64,000 nt of DNA, from positions 33,783,141 through 33,847,140 of the forward strand of contig JACGWO010000006.1 of NCBI GenBank assembly GCA_034509735.1. The letters are read 5' to 3'. The translations under genes were made by a program, and so were the position numbers. Positions 11,751-21,826 of this stretch are shown here, in pieces; the stretch's first letter is position 1, and each line of letters starts with the position of its first letter. This stretch comes from Sesamum alatum. Lineage: Eukaryota > Streptophyta > Magnoliopsida > Lamiales > Pedaliaceae. The notes under the pieces were generated by a model. That model worked only from the letters and a program-made list of their open reading frames with translations. It was not told the DNA's origin and did not search any database.

Positions 11751-12081
11751 ATGAATTTATAGTTTCTCACCACAAAAGAATAGATTATTACCTGCATTTT
11801 ACTCACTACCTTTAAAAATTATAACAAATCGATATTATTATCTACTACGGTAAAAGAAAATCGACGCAAAAATTTAAATTTTAATCACGATTAATCAACA
11901 TTTATCATGGTTTTACCTATGACCATAATATTTCTCATAGTCTTTATATGTATGAGGAATGACTACTAGAAAATCATTTTCTGTGTACCACATTACTTTC
12001 ACAAGCCTTTTCTTTCTTGTTTATATAAAGCCTTTTGCTACCTTAAGATTTGAGAAGTGTAGGTAGGTGGATTTTGGTAGA

Positions 12082-12145
12082 AAAACCACATGTGTGTGCC
12101 CATCCGTCCCGTCCTTGTTTCGGGTGGGCTGTGCCATGTGGTTTT
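12082..12145. repeat. compact inverted repeat / hairpin
   Basis: AAAACCACATG at the left is matched exactly by the inverted CATGTGGTTTT at the right. Pairing goes on with bulges through GCCCATCCG / CGGGTGGGC, leaving a small loop around 12,110-12,120. It is GC-richer than its surroundings. It may be a tiny MITE or a hairpin-forming transcript segment; no TSD or promoter is evident. Confidence 0.4.
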
Positions 12146-12627
12146 ATTATTATTATTATTATTTGGAAAAAACACTATAAAATCCTACACTTATCCAACT
12201 CTTTTATTTTTGAAACCTAAATTGCTTGACCTAATCTATTCGGTTGAGAAGTATTCATTTTGATTGAGCCTTTTTTGAACTGATACATCTTGATCCGACG
12301 AGAGACGAGAGTCCTAAAGTTTCTCAACAATTCGAGGCCTCTCTTCACTATAAACAGGCCTCAATTGTGCTTCATTTGACACACCACATATCCGAGCTCT
12401 CTCTTCTCCTTCTGTTATCTTCTCTGAGTGATAAATCAATCAGCTGTTCCAACTTTCTTCCACAATGCACATGTTAGAGAGTGGTCGTATTAACCTTGGG
12501 GAGTGAAGGATTATAGCGACCACACCATTATAGTATGAAATTTTGCTTTTAGAGCAGTAGTTCTTTCCACGACACAACTTCACAGATTATTATTCTTAAC
12601 AATTTGAAAGCAAAACTATTCATATCC
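12146..12627 (+). other. putative leader/LTR remnant of the decayed copia element
   Basis: Upstream of the decayed gag is a possible promoter-like segment (CACTATAAACAGG near 12,346) followed by a pyrimidine-rich stretch, as copia leaders often have. No terminal TG, primer-binding site or matching 3' LTR was found, so the assignment is by position only. Confidence 0.3.
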
Positions 12628-13560
12628 ATGGTTGTCCCTACCTCGAAAGCCCTCCTTGATGTGTCGAAATTGGAACCACTAGATGGAACAATTTTCAGCG
12701 TTGGTTGCAAAAACTTCTCATTTTCTTAGAACAATTAGAGGTAGATTATGTACTATTCTCCAGTCCACCTGAAAATCTACTAGAGACTTCTACCGTGCCT
12801 ACAACTCTAATCACCACTCATCTGACGGACAAATCCAAGAAGGTTGACGAAGAAGCCAAGGCAAAGTACGACAAGGATAACAAAATGGTCACAGGTCATT
12901 TTCTTAATCACATGACCAACTGCCTATTCGATCTATTCTTCAACCAGCAAAGTGCAAAGGCCATTTGGAATACGTTTGAAACAAGGTATGTGGGTGATGA
13001 TGCAAAAAGAACGAAGTACGTGGTTAGGAAATAACACTAGTTTCAAATGATTAACTGTAAGCCCATATGGACCAAGTTTGTGAATATGAAAACCAAGTGG
13101 CACACGTTCTTAGTGAAGACATGAAAATCTGTGAGGTCCTATAGGAAAATGACCTCCTTGAAAAATTCCCACCTACTTGGAGTGACTACAAAAATCATCT
13201 AAAGCAAAAGAAGAGGGATATAACCTCCAAGAGCTGATCAGCTACATGAGAACGAAGGAAGCAAACCACATGAAAGATAAGGAAAACTCTAGCTCTTCTC
13301 GTTTTATTAAAGCTAACCTAGTTGAATTTGCTGGATCTAAAGACATGTTTCAAAATAAAAGAAAGAAGTTTCAAAAAGACAGTCAACATAAGTCATATAA
13401 AGGAACTGATTGTAAAATTCAAAAGAATAAGCAGTTTTGCTACTGCAATGAGAAACAAGGGGCATAAAGCTTACCAGTGCTTCCAAAGAAAGGACCAACA
13501 GATGACAAACCAAAAACTAGTGTCTCAAGTTGCTCCACAAGTCAACCTCGCCAAAAATGA
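12628..13560 (+). pseudogene. copia gag, decayed
   Basis: Starts at ATG 12,628, shifts frame within 80 bases, then runs open from 12,705 to 13,034 and again from about 13,246. It has the usual copia gag (UBN2-like) layout. The C-terminal zinc knuckle CX2CX4HX4C is recognisable near 13,438-13,475 but is split: the first cysteines are in one frame, and GHKAYQC is in another. Gag would form the virus-like particle and bind RNA; this copy cannot. Confidence 0.75.
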
Positions 13561-14150
13561 TGAGATCAACTCTGCAGTAGTTGTAGAGGCGAACCTGGTG
13601 AGAACAAAAATGATCGGGCATTGGACACAGAAGTTTCTAGGCATTTTTACTCCAACAAAGCCGTGGTCCACGAATTCCTCGAGGTAACCGACAGTGAATG
13701 TGTCTGCATGGGCAACTCTGCTACTGCTAGAGTTTGTGTAAAGGAAAGATTTTTATTAAACTTACTTCTGGCAAAATATTAACTTTAAATGATGTGCTAT
13801 ATGTGCCTTCACTACGTAGAAATCTGATTTCTGGCATTCTTATGAATAAAACGGATCTAAAAATAGTGTTAGAAGCTGGCAAAGTTATAATTACCAGAAA
13901 TGGTAATTTCGTAGGAAAGAGATACCCATCAGATGGATTGTTTGTCCTCAACACCATTTCTATTGTTTCTAATAATTTTTCATCCAATTATGCTTATATG
14001 GTCGAATCTATTAATGTGTGGTATGGTAGGCTAGCATATATTAATTTGCTTCAAGTAAAAGGCTAAAAAGTAGGAATCTTATAAACACATCTGATACAAA
14101 TGAATGTTCTAAATGTTTAGTCTGTGTAGAAGCAAAGTAAGTTAAAAAAC
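13561..14150 (+). pseudogene. copia protease and pre-integrase region, decayed
   Basis: A protease-like stretch reads ALDTEVSRHFYSNKA, where copia proteases have a D-S/T-G-A core followed by SRHF. Here the glycine is lost. It continues through LNDVLYVPSLRRNLIS, a typical copia segment, in an open frame to 14,066. The pre-integrase zinc region that follows is degraded (NECSKCLVCVEAK). Confidence 0.7.
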
Positions 14151-14860
14151 TTTTTAAACCTGTCACATCTAGAAGCACTGAATTACTTGTACAAATTCAC
14201 TGGGATTTGGCTAATTTAGAGAACACACTATGCAAAGGTGGTAAAGGATACTATATCTCTTTTGTAGATGACTTTTCTAGATATACTAAGATTTAATCTA
14301 TTAAGAACAAAGATGAAGTAGCTTAAATATGTTTGAAATACAAATCTAAAGTTTAAACCAACTAGATAAGAAAATAAAAAGGCTTAGATTTGATAGAGGG
14401 GGAAAATATGACGCTAATTTGCTTAAGAAATTTTGTGAAACTAACGATATTATCCATGGAACTAGTGCACTCTACACACCTTAAAAAAGAGAACCCTAAA
14501 GAAATGATAATGTTATGCTATTAAGGTCTTCCACGCCTGATTGGGGGGGGGGGGGGGGAGCAGTTCCATCAACATGCTATATTCTTAATAGAGTCCCACA
14601 TAAAAAAATGGATAAAACCCCTTATAAAATATGGAAAGATTTTGCACCTAACCTTAGCTACCGCAAAGTGTGGGGGTGCTTGGCTAAGGTTGCATATCCA
14701 GAATTTAGGAAAAAAAATATAAGACCTAAGACTTTTGATCATGTATTTATTGGTTGCGCTCAGATAGGTTCTGCATATATATTCATTTGTTTAAATGATA
14801 ATCACTTTGTGAATATAGAGATGCTGAATTCTTTGAACTAGTTTACTCTCTGAATAAGGC
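14151..14860 (+). pseudogene. copia integrase, decayed, with G16 run
   Basis: Recognisable integrase core fragments include HWDLAN followed by GGKGYYISFVDDFSRYTKI, then, after several stops, CYILNRVPHKKMDKTPYKIW and KVWGCLAKV. A run of 16 G (14,543-14,558) sits in the C-terminal half and replaces normal coding text. The catalytic D-D-E set is not intact. Confidence 0.7.
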
Positions 14861-14989
14861 TTTTAATACTCATGTAGCCTCTTCAAGTCCTTTACAAGTA
14901 TGAATGAACTCAGGAGTAAGAGACGGAAAACTTAACATAGTTTTGGACTAGATTTTTCAACTGCTTTTCTAGCTGAAGATCCACATAAA

Positions 14990-15760
14990 TGAACACTTTG
15001 TTTCAGTATTTCTGGTTAATAACGATCCTAAGACATATGTAGAGGCCATAACTTCTATAGAATATAGTTTTTGGAAAGAAAACCATTAAAAATGAATTAG
15101 ATTCTATCATGATAAACCACACTTGGGATTTAGGGGAATACCAATAGGGAGTAAGCCTACTAAATACAAATGGATTTTCAGGAAGAAAATTAAACTGGAT
15201 GGCTATATAGAAAAAATTTAAGGAGAGATTAGTGGTTAATATATTCAGAAGAAAGGTATAGGCTATTTTGATACATACTCTCTTGTGAGAAAGATTGCAA
15301 CCATCAGAGACTTAGTTGCACTCTCAGCTATTCATAGCTTAATAATTCATCAAAAGAATGTAAAAACAACCCTTTTAAATGGTGATTTGAAAAAAACTAC
15401 ACAATAAACAACCCAAGGGTTTGTAGTTCCTAGTCAAGAGAATAAGGTATGCAAACTTTGAAACTCACTATATGGATGGACTTAAGCAAGATCTCAAACA
15501 ATGATATAAGAAGTTTGATCATACTCTAGTAACCAATGGATTAGATTGTTCGATATATGTCTATATGTTGATGACATGCTAATCTTTGATACTAACTTAA
15601 AAGTAATTAATGAAACCAAAAGATTCTTTCTTCACAGTTTGATATGAAAAATCTAGGTGGAGCTGATGTAATTCTAGGTGTTAAATTTAGAAAACACAAA
15701 GTGGATTTTCCTTTGTGGCAGTCACACTATAAGGAAAAAATCTTGAAGAAATTTAACTCT
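14990..15760 (+). pseudogene. copia reverse transcriptase, decayed
   Basis: Fragments of the copia RT order are visible in alternating frames: EAITSIE...FWKE, NHTWDL, and the catalytic motif YVDDML at about 15,560. At least six stops or frameshifts intervene. It was the enzyme that copied element RNA into DNA. Confidence 0.7.
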
Positions 15761-16455
15761 CATGATGAAATACCTATTAGAACACCTTATGATCCTAACA
15801 TATGTCTTAAAAAAAAATAATGGGGATAGTGTGTCACAGGCTGAGTATGCAAAATCATTGGGAACGTTATGTTTCTCATGAACTACACTAGACTTGACAT
15901 AGCCTATGTTGTGAGTAGACTTTATCATTATACTCATAATCCATATAATGAACATTGGAATGCACTTTGTTGCTGGTTAAAATAATTAAAAGGTGTAATG
16001 GATTTGTGTTTGCACTTTAATAAATTCCCTGCATTGTTAGAAGGGTTTTATGACGCAAACTAGGTAACTGATAATGATGAAGTGAGTTCAACTAATGACT
16101 ATGTTTTTTAGGTAATCGATAATGATGAAGTGAGTTCAACTAATGACTATGTCTTTTACTTTGGGGTGGGGAGCTATTTCATGAAAATCTGCATAACAGA
16201 CTTATATTGCTTGCTCTTCCATGGAATCTGCATTCATAGTCTTCAATTAGCAGGTCAAGAAGTTGAGTGCACTACACTGTGATTCCCAAGCTGCCAGTGA
16301 GATTGCCAAGAATTATGCGTACAATGGTAAAAGAAGACATATTTGCATTAGACATGGTGTAGTGAAAGAGCTCTTGAAGAATTGAATAATTTCTTTGGAT
16401 TATGTTAAGTTCGACATGAACTTGGCAGATCTTCTCAAAAAGGACTACCAGGAAA
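15761..16455 (+). pseudogene. copia RNase H and C-terminus, decayed, with 48-bp duplication
   Basis: The LDIAYVVSRL segment and the C-terminal VVKEL...ISLDYVK.DMNLADLL pattern mark the RNase H end of a copia polyprotein. A 48-bp direct tandem duplication (16,062-16,109 and 16,110-16,157) repeats 16 codons around DNDEVSSTNDYV. The usual LTR after the ADLLTK segment is missing, and Helitron sequence follows. Confidence 0.7.
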
Positions 16456-17060
16456 GTATAAGAATAATGTCTACATGAGAGACGGTACTTCAAAAAATCA
16501 TTATCCAAAAGAATTTTGTGACATAACATCTCATGGAAAAAATTCATATCCTAATTACAAGAGAAGGAATAATGGAAGGTCTGATTTAGTTAGAATAAAA
16601 TTACTTGACAATTGTTGGGTTGTGCCGTATTGTTCATATTTATTAGCAAAATTTGATTGCCGTATTAATGTTGAGATTTTTTATAACATAAAATAGTTAA
16701 GTAACTATATAAGTATATATATAAGAAACATGATCGAGTAGCATATAACGTTATCCGAATTGATTCATTTATAGCCCATGATGAAATTAAACAATTCCAA
16801 TTAGAAAGATGGATAGCCACTCCAAAATCAATTTGGAGGCTTTTTGGTTTTTCCATGAGAGAAATAAATCCTTCAGTTATTACTTTATGATTACAATCTT
16901 CAACTATCAATATGTATCGGGTACATAGAGAATGAAGCAGGTTGTTTATAGTCCAATGACATAAAAAGACAATGTTAACTGAATTGTTTTACATAAATTT
17001 GAAAAAGCAAAGCATTTGAATGTTTTGCGCAGAGAGTTTTTGTGGTACCCCCTCCGTAAT
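16456..17060 (+). pseudogene. Helitron replicase fragment (HUH-type Rep region)
   Basis: The translated fragment has the order expected in plant Helitron replicases: a DGTSKNHYPKEFCD segment, then NCWVVPYCSYLLAKFDC, then LYKYIYKKHDRVAYNVI, DEIKQFQLERWIA, IWRLFGFSM and TMLTELF. Frame changes and stops (for example near 16,694 and 16,888) show it is dead. The N-terminal part is absent, being replaced by the copia fossil. It ends near 17,060 at a residue block (RREFLW) that corresponds to where the fragment at 29,505 takes up again. Confidence 0.75.
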
Positions 17061-17746
17061 TACAATCCATCTTATAAATAAATTCATCTTTAAACCTTAT
17101 AAGATAGGTCCTATTTCACCAATATATTACATAAACATCATGGAATGGCGTACATCATCAAAGTATTGTATTTAATCCTTAACTTTAGCATTTATAAACC
17201 ATAAGAAAAAGAGAAAAGTGTGGTTGCAAATATTATACAACTTAAAATACAAACTCTCTTAAAGTCTAATATCTATGTAATTATGTAGCTAGAATTCCCC
17301 ATTTCAAATGACACTGCTGACCCACCTATAAGACTGGCGCCACAGCCCATGATCCAATTCGGCTAGTCACTATGATTTATTCCCTGAAAATTATGTGGCA
17401 AGGGATGAGCTGCCTACTCAATAAGTATAGCTAACTAGCTTATATATATACATATGAATACGTATAGAGAAGACCAATTTCATACAAGGACACAAAGCAA
17501 TCAGTATTCGTTATGCAATTTCCACAAAAACACGATTTAACCAGTACCAATAATCATGCAAAAATCAACACTAGAACCACACATGCACCACAAGATAATA
17601 CACACAGAATTATCGTTTATTTCCTCAGGGCCCTGCTTACCCATGCTGGAGTGCATCACTTAATGGTCTTTGCCGGCTATCGTCATCTCAAACATAATAT
17701 CTCCTTTTCTCTAGTATCACACAACACACAACTCGTATGATACCCC
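17061..17746. other. unassigned sequence left of Copia-1
   Basis: No gene recognised. Together with 27,977-29,504 it forms one block of about 2.2 kb once Copia-1 is removed. That block separates the two Helitron coding fragments and so probably represents a further insertion, possibly a solo LTR of unknown type. The last 30 bases carry a CACACAACACACAACTCGTA unit that recurs right of Copia-1. Confidence 0.4.
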
Positions 17747-19971
17747 TGTTAGAATAGGTGACCAGAAAGCCAATAGGTTTGGCAATTTGTAACCTATCCG
17801 ACAACTTGATGTGAATGTAATATTATTATGTGATGAATAAGATGAGTATTCGTCACCAATGGTATCTTCTTTGTTGCGCTCATCTTACATTTGTTAAAAC
17901 GGTGTTTAACTTATATCGCAACAAAGCCCACAGACCATGGATAACAACTCGTGCAGTTGGGCCACGCATTGGATGGTGGTCATGAAACCAACTGATTAAG
18001 AGTTGGGTCTGAAACGTTCCAAGTCGAGGACCTCGAGACAGGGCATCGAGAGTCCTATTGAGACTTGCGTCAAGAGTCGTGTTCATTGGATGAATGTCGT
18101 GTTTCATCGGCGACAGGCGTGGGACGCCTACACGATCTTGATGGGTTGGTCGACTGGGGTCGAGCCGACTGGACTGACTCGCGGGGATCATCATATGGAA
18201 GCCTTGGAGGCTTGATCGGTATGATTGGTTTTCCCCGGTTCCGATAGTACGGGAGTAATCCTCAGACTTGAGGGATCATGGCAGTCGCGTGCACAGGACG
18301 GCTGTATCTTGGATTTGGCGAGAGGTAATCATTCTGTAAGATGATTATCATAAGCCTTGTCCAGTGCAGTCAGAATGTGTAGCAAGGACGGTGGATTCCA
18401 AGAAGAGGATCCGTCCCCTGTCAGTATGTGACAGAGGTATCTCCTATGCACTCGGAGACACGTTCATGCTGTTTGAAGCTGTGGCCACAGTGGTGGTCGA
18501 ACAGGGAATGGTTTCCTGTGTCGACGCAATGAAGCATACGTGGTCTCGAGTATTAAGCATAGATGCCCAGTCAAGGATGGGAACCGACGCCCAATTCCAT
18601 ACCTTAGACTAAGGCCGGGAGACGGTAGACGGAAGGATCGTACCCGTACGGAATCGGCGCCTAAATGTTCACGCCAATTCACCTAGTCTCTAGTGCCATG
18701 GACCGTTGCTAGACGGCCACCCATGGTAACGGGCCCTTGTGGGACACGGGCCCAAGTCTAGCTGAGGGTGAACCTAAAGGGTCACACACAAATCACCGAG
18801 GAGGTTGAGAGATCGACTTGGGTCAATCTGGAAGGATAAAATAAGTAATTGGATTGCTTAAGGGAAAGTCCATTGGATGGACGAGCCGATATTGTATCGG
18901 GCTTTCATTTAATCGGTAAATTGGATTTTCGATTAAATATGAAAAGTTGAGATGTTGAGACGTTGGATCTTTTAATTGGATTAAAAGATCAACGGGAATA
19001 ATTTAAGTGGACATTAAATTGGATTTAATATTGGGTTCGTCGTAATTGGATTACGATAAAACCCGGTCCATTAAATTATACCCGAGAGGAGAAATAATTC
19101 CTAATTTGGAATAGGAAGAAGTTGGACTTCTTCCCTTAATTAAATATGGCCGACATGCTCCCTTGGAGGAAGCAAAATCAGCCATGTTTCATGCTAGGTG
19201 GTATGTTGACTTGTCTCTTTTGGAAAGAGACAAATCAACTCCAATCAAGCTCTTCCCTTTTGGTATGATTTGATCATACCATAAATTTTGGTAGGCTTGA
19301 TTGAAAAATTGATGGTGATTGATTGGAATGAATCTAGACATCCTTGGATGAACCTAGACACATTCCAATAATCACATTAATTATGTATATATATTAGAAT
19401 ATACAACACCTAGCATAAGTGATTCATTATTCATCTTTTTCTAGGAAAAAGAGAAAAAAAAATCCTCTCCTCTCTCTCAAAATTTCGTGCTCCCTCCCTC
19501 TCTTACACTTGTGTTCTTCACTTGATTTTGAATCAAGAAGAAGAACAAAGTAAGTTTAAGAGAACACTAATTCATAGTGTTCTTCTCTTAAACCGATTCC
19601 TTCCTAAACCCATTCTTTTCTAGCAAGAAGAACGTGTGTTTCTTCCAGTGTGGTGTGGATCACCTTTGGAGAATCCATACGTTTGGATTTCGTGAGCATT
19701 CCGGAGAAGGAACAATGCTAGTAGCCGGGAGCATACGCTAAACAATCAAAGGTAACGGTTTATTACGTTTTGATTGATTTCATTTGTATATCTATGCCCT
19801 ATGTGTTTAAATATATGTTTTAATATTTACACATCCTACATCAAACGCCCGGTTGAGCACCCAAGGGTACACTCCTTGGGATTTGCGTATTTTGAATTTG
19901 ATTTAAATTTATGCAATTTCTCGCTTTTCTCGCTTTCGCTCGCGCTCCCGGGCGGATCCGCTTGTCCTTCA
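17747..19971 (+). repeat. 5' LTR of Copia-1
   Basis: A 2,225-bp LTR, long for a copia element. It holds the family-wide CCATGG...CCATGG hairpin block (18,682-18,730), the segment AAGTCTAGCTGAGGGTGAAC shared with all other LTRs here, a CCCAAGG/CCTTGGG hairpin at 19,860-19,880, and a GC-rich end GCTCCCGGGCGGATCCGC. An AT-rich TATATATA stretch near 19,386 is the best TATA candidate, with the RNA start probably in the following 100 bases. Bordered by TG...CA. Confidence 0.93.
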
Positions 19972-19973
19972 AG

Positions 19974-19985
19974 TGGTATCAGAGC
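19974..19985 (+). other. primer-binding site, initiator-Met tRNA type
   Basis: TGGTATCAGAGC begins two bases after the LTR end. It is the complement of the 3' end of plant initiator methionine tRNA, the standard primer for minus-strand DNA synthesis in plant copia elements. Confidence 0.92.
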
Positions 19986-21826
19986 CCGGTTCGATGTAAG
20001 GGGCATAGATCTATGTGTTTGGCATGATCTACTTGCTTTTAAATGGCTTTATTGGCATGATAGATTACATAAATATATGAATAATATGATGATTCAATTG
20101 TTTGGATTTAATGGACTTTTGGCATGCTTAATTTTGTTAGATTGGATCTAAAATTGCATGCTTATTTTCAGAATAATATTAATGTTATTGTGCTGAAACA
20201 GTTTTGAAAAACAAAAAAAAAAAATTTTTTTGGGATCGGTCGGCAGCGGCCGCGCAGGCGGGCGCCTGCGCGCGCGCGATGCGCGCGGATGCTGCGCACA
20301 GGCGCGCGCGCTGTGCGCAGCCTGCCGCTGCCAGCGCGCGGCACAGAGCGTGCGCGCGCGCGCTGCCCTGTGCGCGCGGGCGGCCGGCCAGCACAACGGC
20401 TGGGCCGTTTTGTGCCTTTTTCGACTTTTTCCGGAAAATTTGATTTTCTTATTTTCTGCACGATATTCTGAATATATGTTAATTTTGCATTTTTGATTTT
20501 GGGATAATTGGATTATTCCTTGAATTAAATTTGCTTAATTAATTTGGGATTAATACATGCATTGGATGCATTGTGTAAAATGTCCATTAAATTTGAAATT
20601 TGAATTTTTCATATTATTTATATGTTTATGCTTTTGTGATGTTGGACATCACTTGGATATTTGGAATATCCATTGATTTTATTGCATGATTATTTGGAAT
20701 AATTATGTTATATGTGAGTTGATGGAATCAACATGGGATGATCACAAAGCCCTAGACCATGTGTATGGATGAATGAATGTTTATTTATTTTCTGTTGGGT
20801 GGGGCCTGTGTGCCTCTTGTTTTTGGGACTATCATCTCCCGTATTTTCAGCCTCATGATGTTAAGGCTTGTTTTCTTTATTACCGATGTATTACTTTCAG
20901 TTGTAATGAGAGTAGATAGGATTGGTGAGGTTTCAATTTTAACAAGCAATTGGAGTCGGAGACCCCAAGGAGGAGCATCAAGGCATGAAACAAGAGCACT
21001 ACAAGGCCCATTGGAATGACAATGGGTATATTACTATTGTAATAATTTAGGACCACCCTAGACAGACCATAGACTCACTGCGGGCTCAGTGGGTCGCATA
21101 GGTTGGGCTTGTGATCATCCTAACAGCGGTATGCTATGTTTTATGCATGCGGCGTTTTTTATTTATCGCTTTAAATATTGGATATTTATGCATGCTAAAA
21201 CACCATCATGTGATGAGGTCTCGATCACACTTAAACTCTCATTTGGTTGGACCAAATTAAATATTAGGCCCAGAACGGACTTAGATCAAAATGGTATTTT
21301 GGTCTGTCCGAGCCTTCCATCCACAGCAATGTGGTGAGGAAGCTACCACTACCCAAGTGTGGTCTCATGAGTCGTGGCACACTTGGAATAGGGGAAAGCT
21401 GCACTATTGTTGTGAACAAAAAGACTGCGCTCGCTGTTTCCCTGTCTCACGAGTCGTGGGGGGCGACAGTTTGAGGCATGATTTGGTTGATGGGTCGGGC
21501 CCAACACTGAGTAACATGGTTCGCTTGGAGTCCTCGGGACCATGTGAATAGGTGAGGCAAAATATCTTGGGAATCTCATTGGATGAGAATGATATTGGAT
21601 ATCTCCCACGAGGTCTTCTTCATGTGAATCGTAAAAGCGGGGCATGGAGATTACGCTTGTGGATCCCAAGCCCACTAGGAAATGATTTCCCGAAACTCCG
21701 CTTGAGAGTGGCGGACTTTCGTATAAATAGTGGGAGGGTTAAAGACTGAAAGACCAAGTCTTCAACTTGAACAATAATATTACCATGATCTGCTAATTTC
21801 TGCTGTACATTTTCATTAATGTAGAT
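19986..21826 (+). other. long untranslated leader of Copia-1
   Basis: 1.84 kb without a credible ORF lies between PBS and gag. It contains a very GC-rich CpG island (20,230-20,405) with a perfect 11-bp stem at 20,291-20,301/20,311-20,321. It also has a 16-17 base inverted pair (20,736-20,752 with 21,105-21,120). Both are conserved in the leader of element X (38,634-40,745). The reading frames in the GC island are stop-poor only because of composition. Confidence 0.8.

Larger units (their letters stand above)
12628..16455 (+). mobile_element. highly decayed Ty1/copia element, no LTRs recognised
   Basis: Domain order gag, protease, integrase, reverse transcriptase, RNase H on the plus strand identifies a copia element. 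Every domain is interrupted by stops and frameshifts, so it is an old fossil. It is a different copia family from the elements at 17,747-46,836: gag opens with a VPTSKALLDVSKLEPLDG-type sequence. Its right end abuts a Helitron replicase fragment at about 16,456 without a recognisable LTR. Confidence 0.8.

Noticed and set aside
17880..18682. Open frames inside the copia LTR (repeated at 25,890-26,697)
   Set aside because: Identical frames appear in both LTR copies but are lost in the other LTR subfamilies. This is LTR regulatory DNA, not a gene.
20148..20496. Several overlapping reading frames on both strands in the GC-rich island
   Set aside because: Frames are open because GC-rich DNA has few stop codons. 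The translations are Arg/Ala/Cys/Gln repeats without family resemblance, and the place is the untranslated leader of a copia element.
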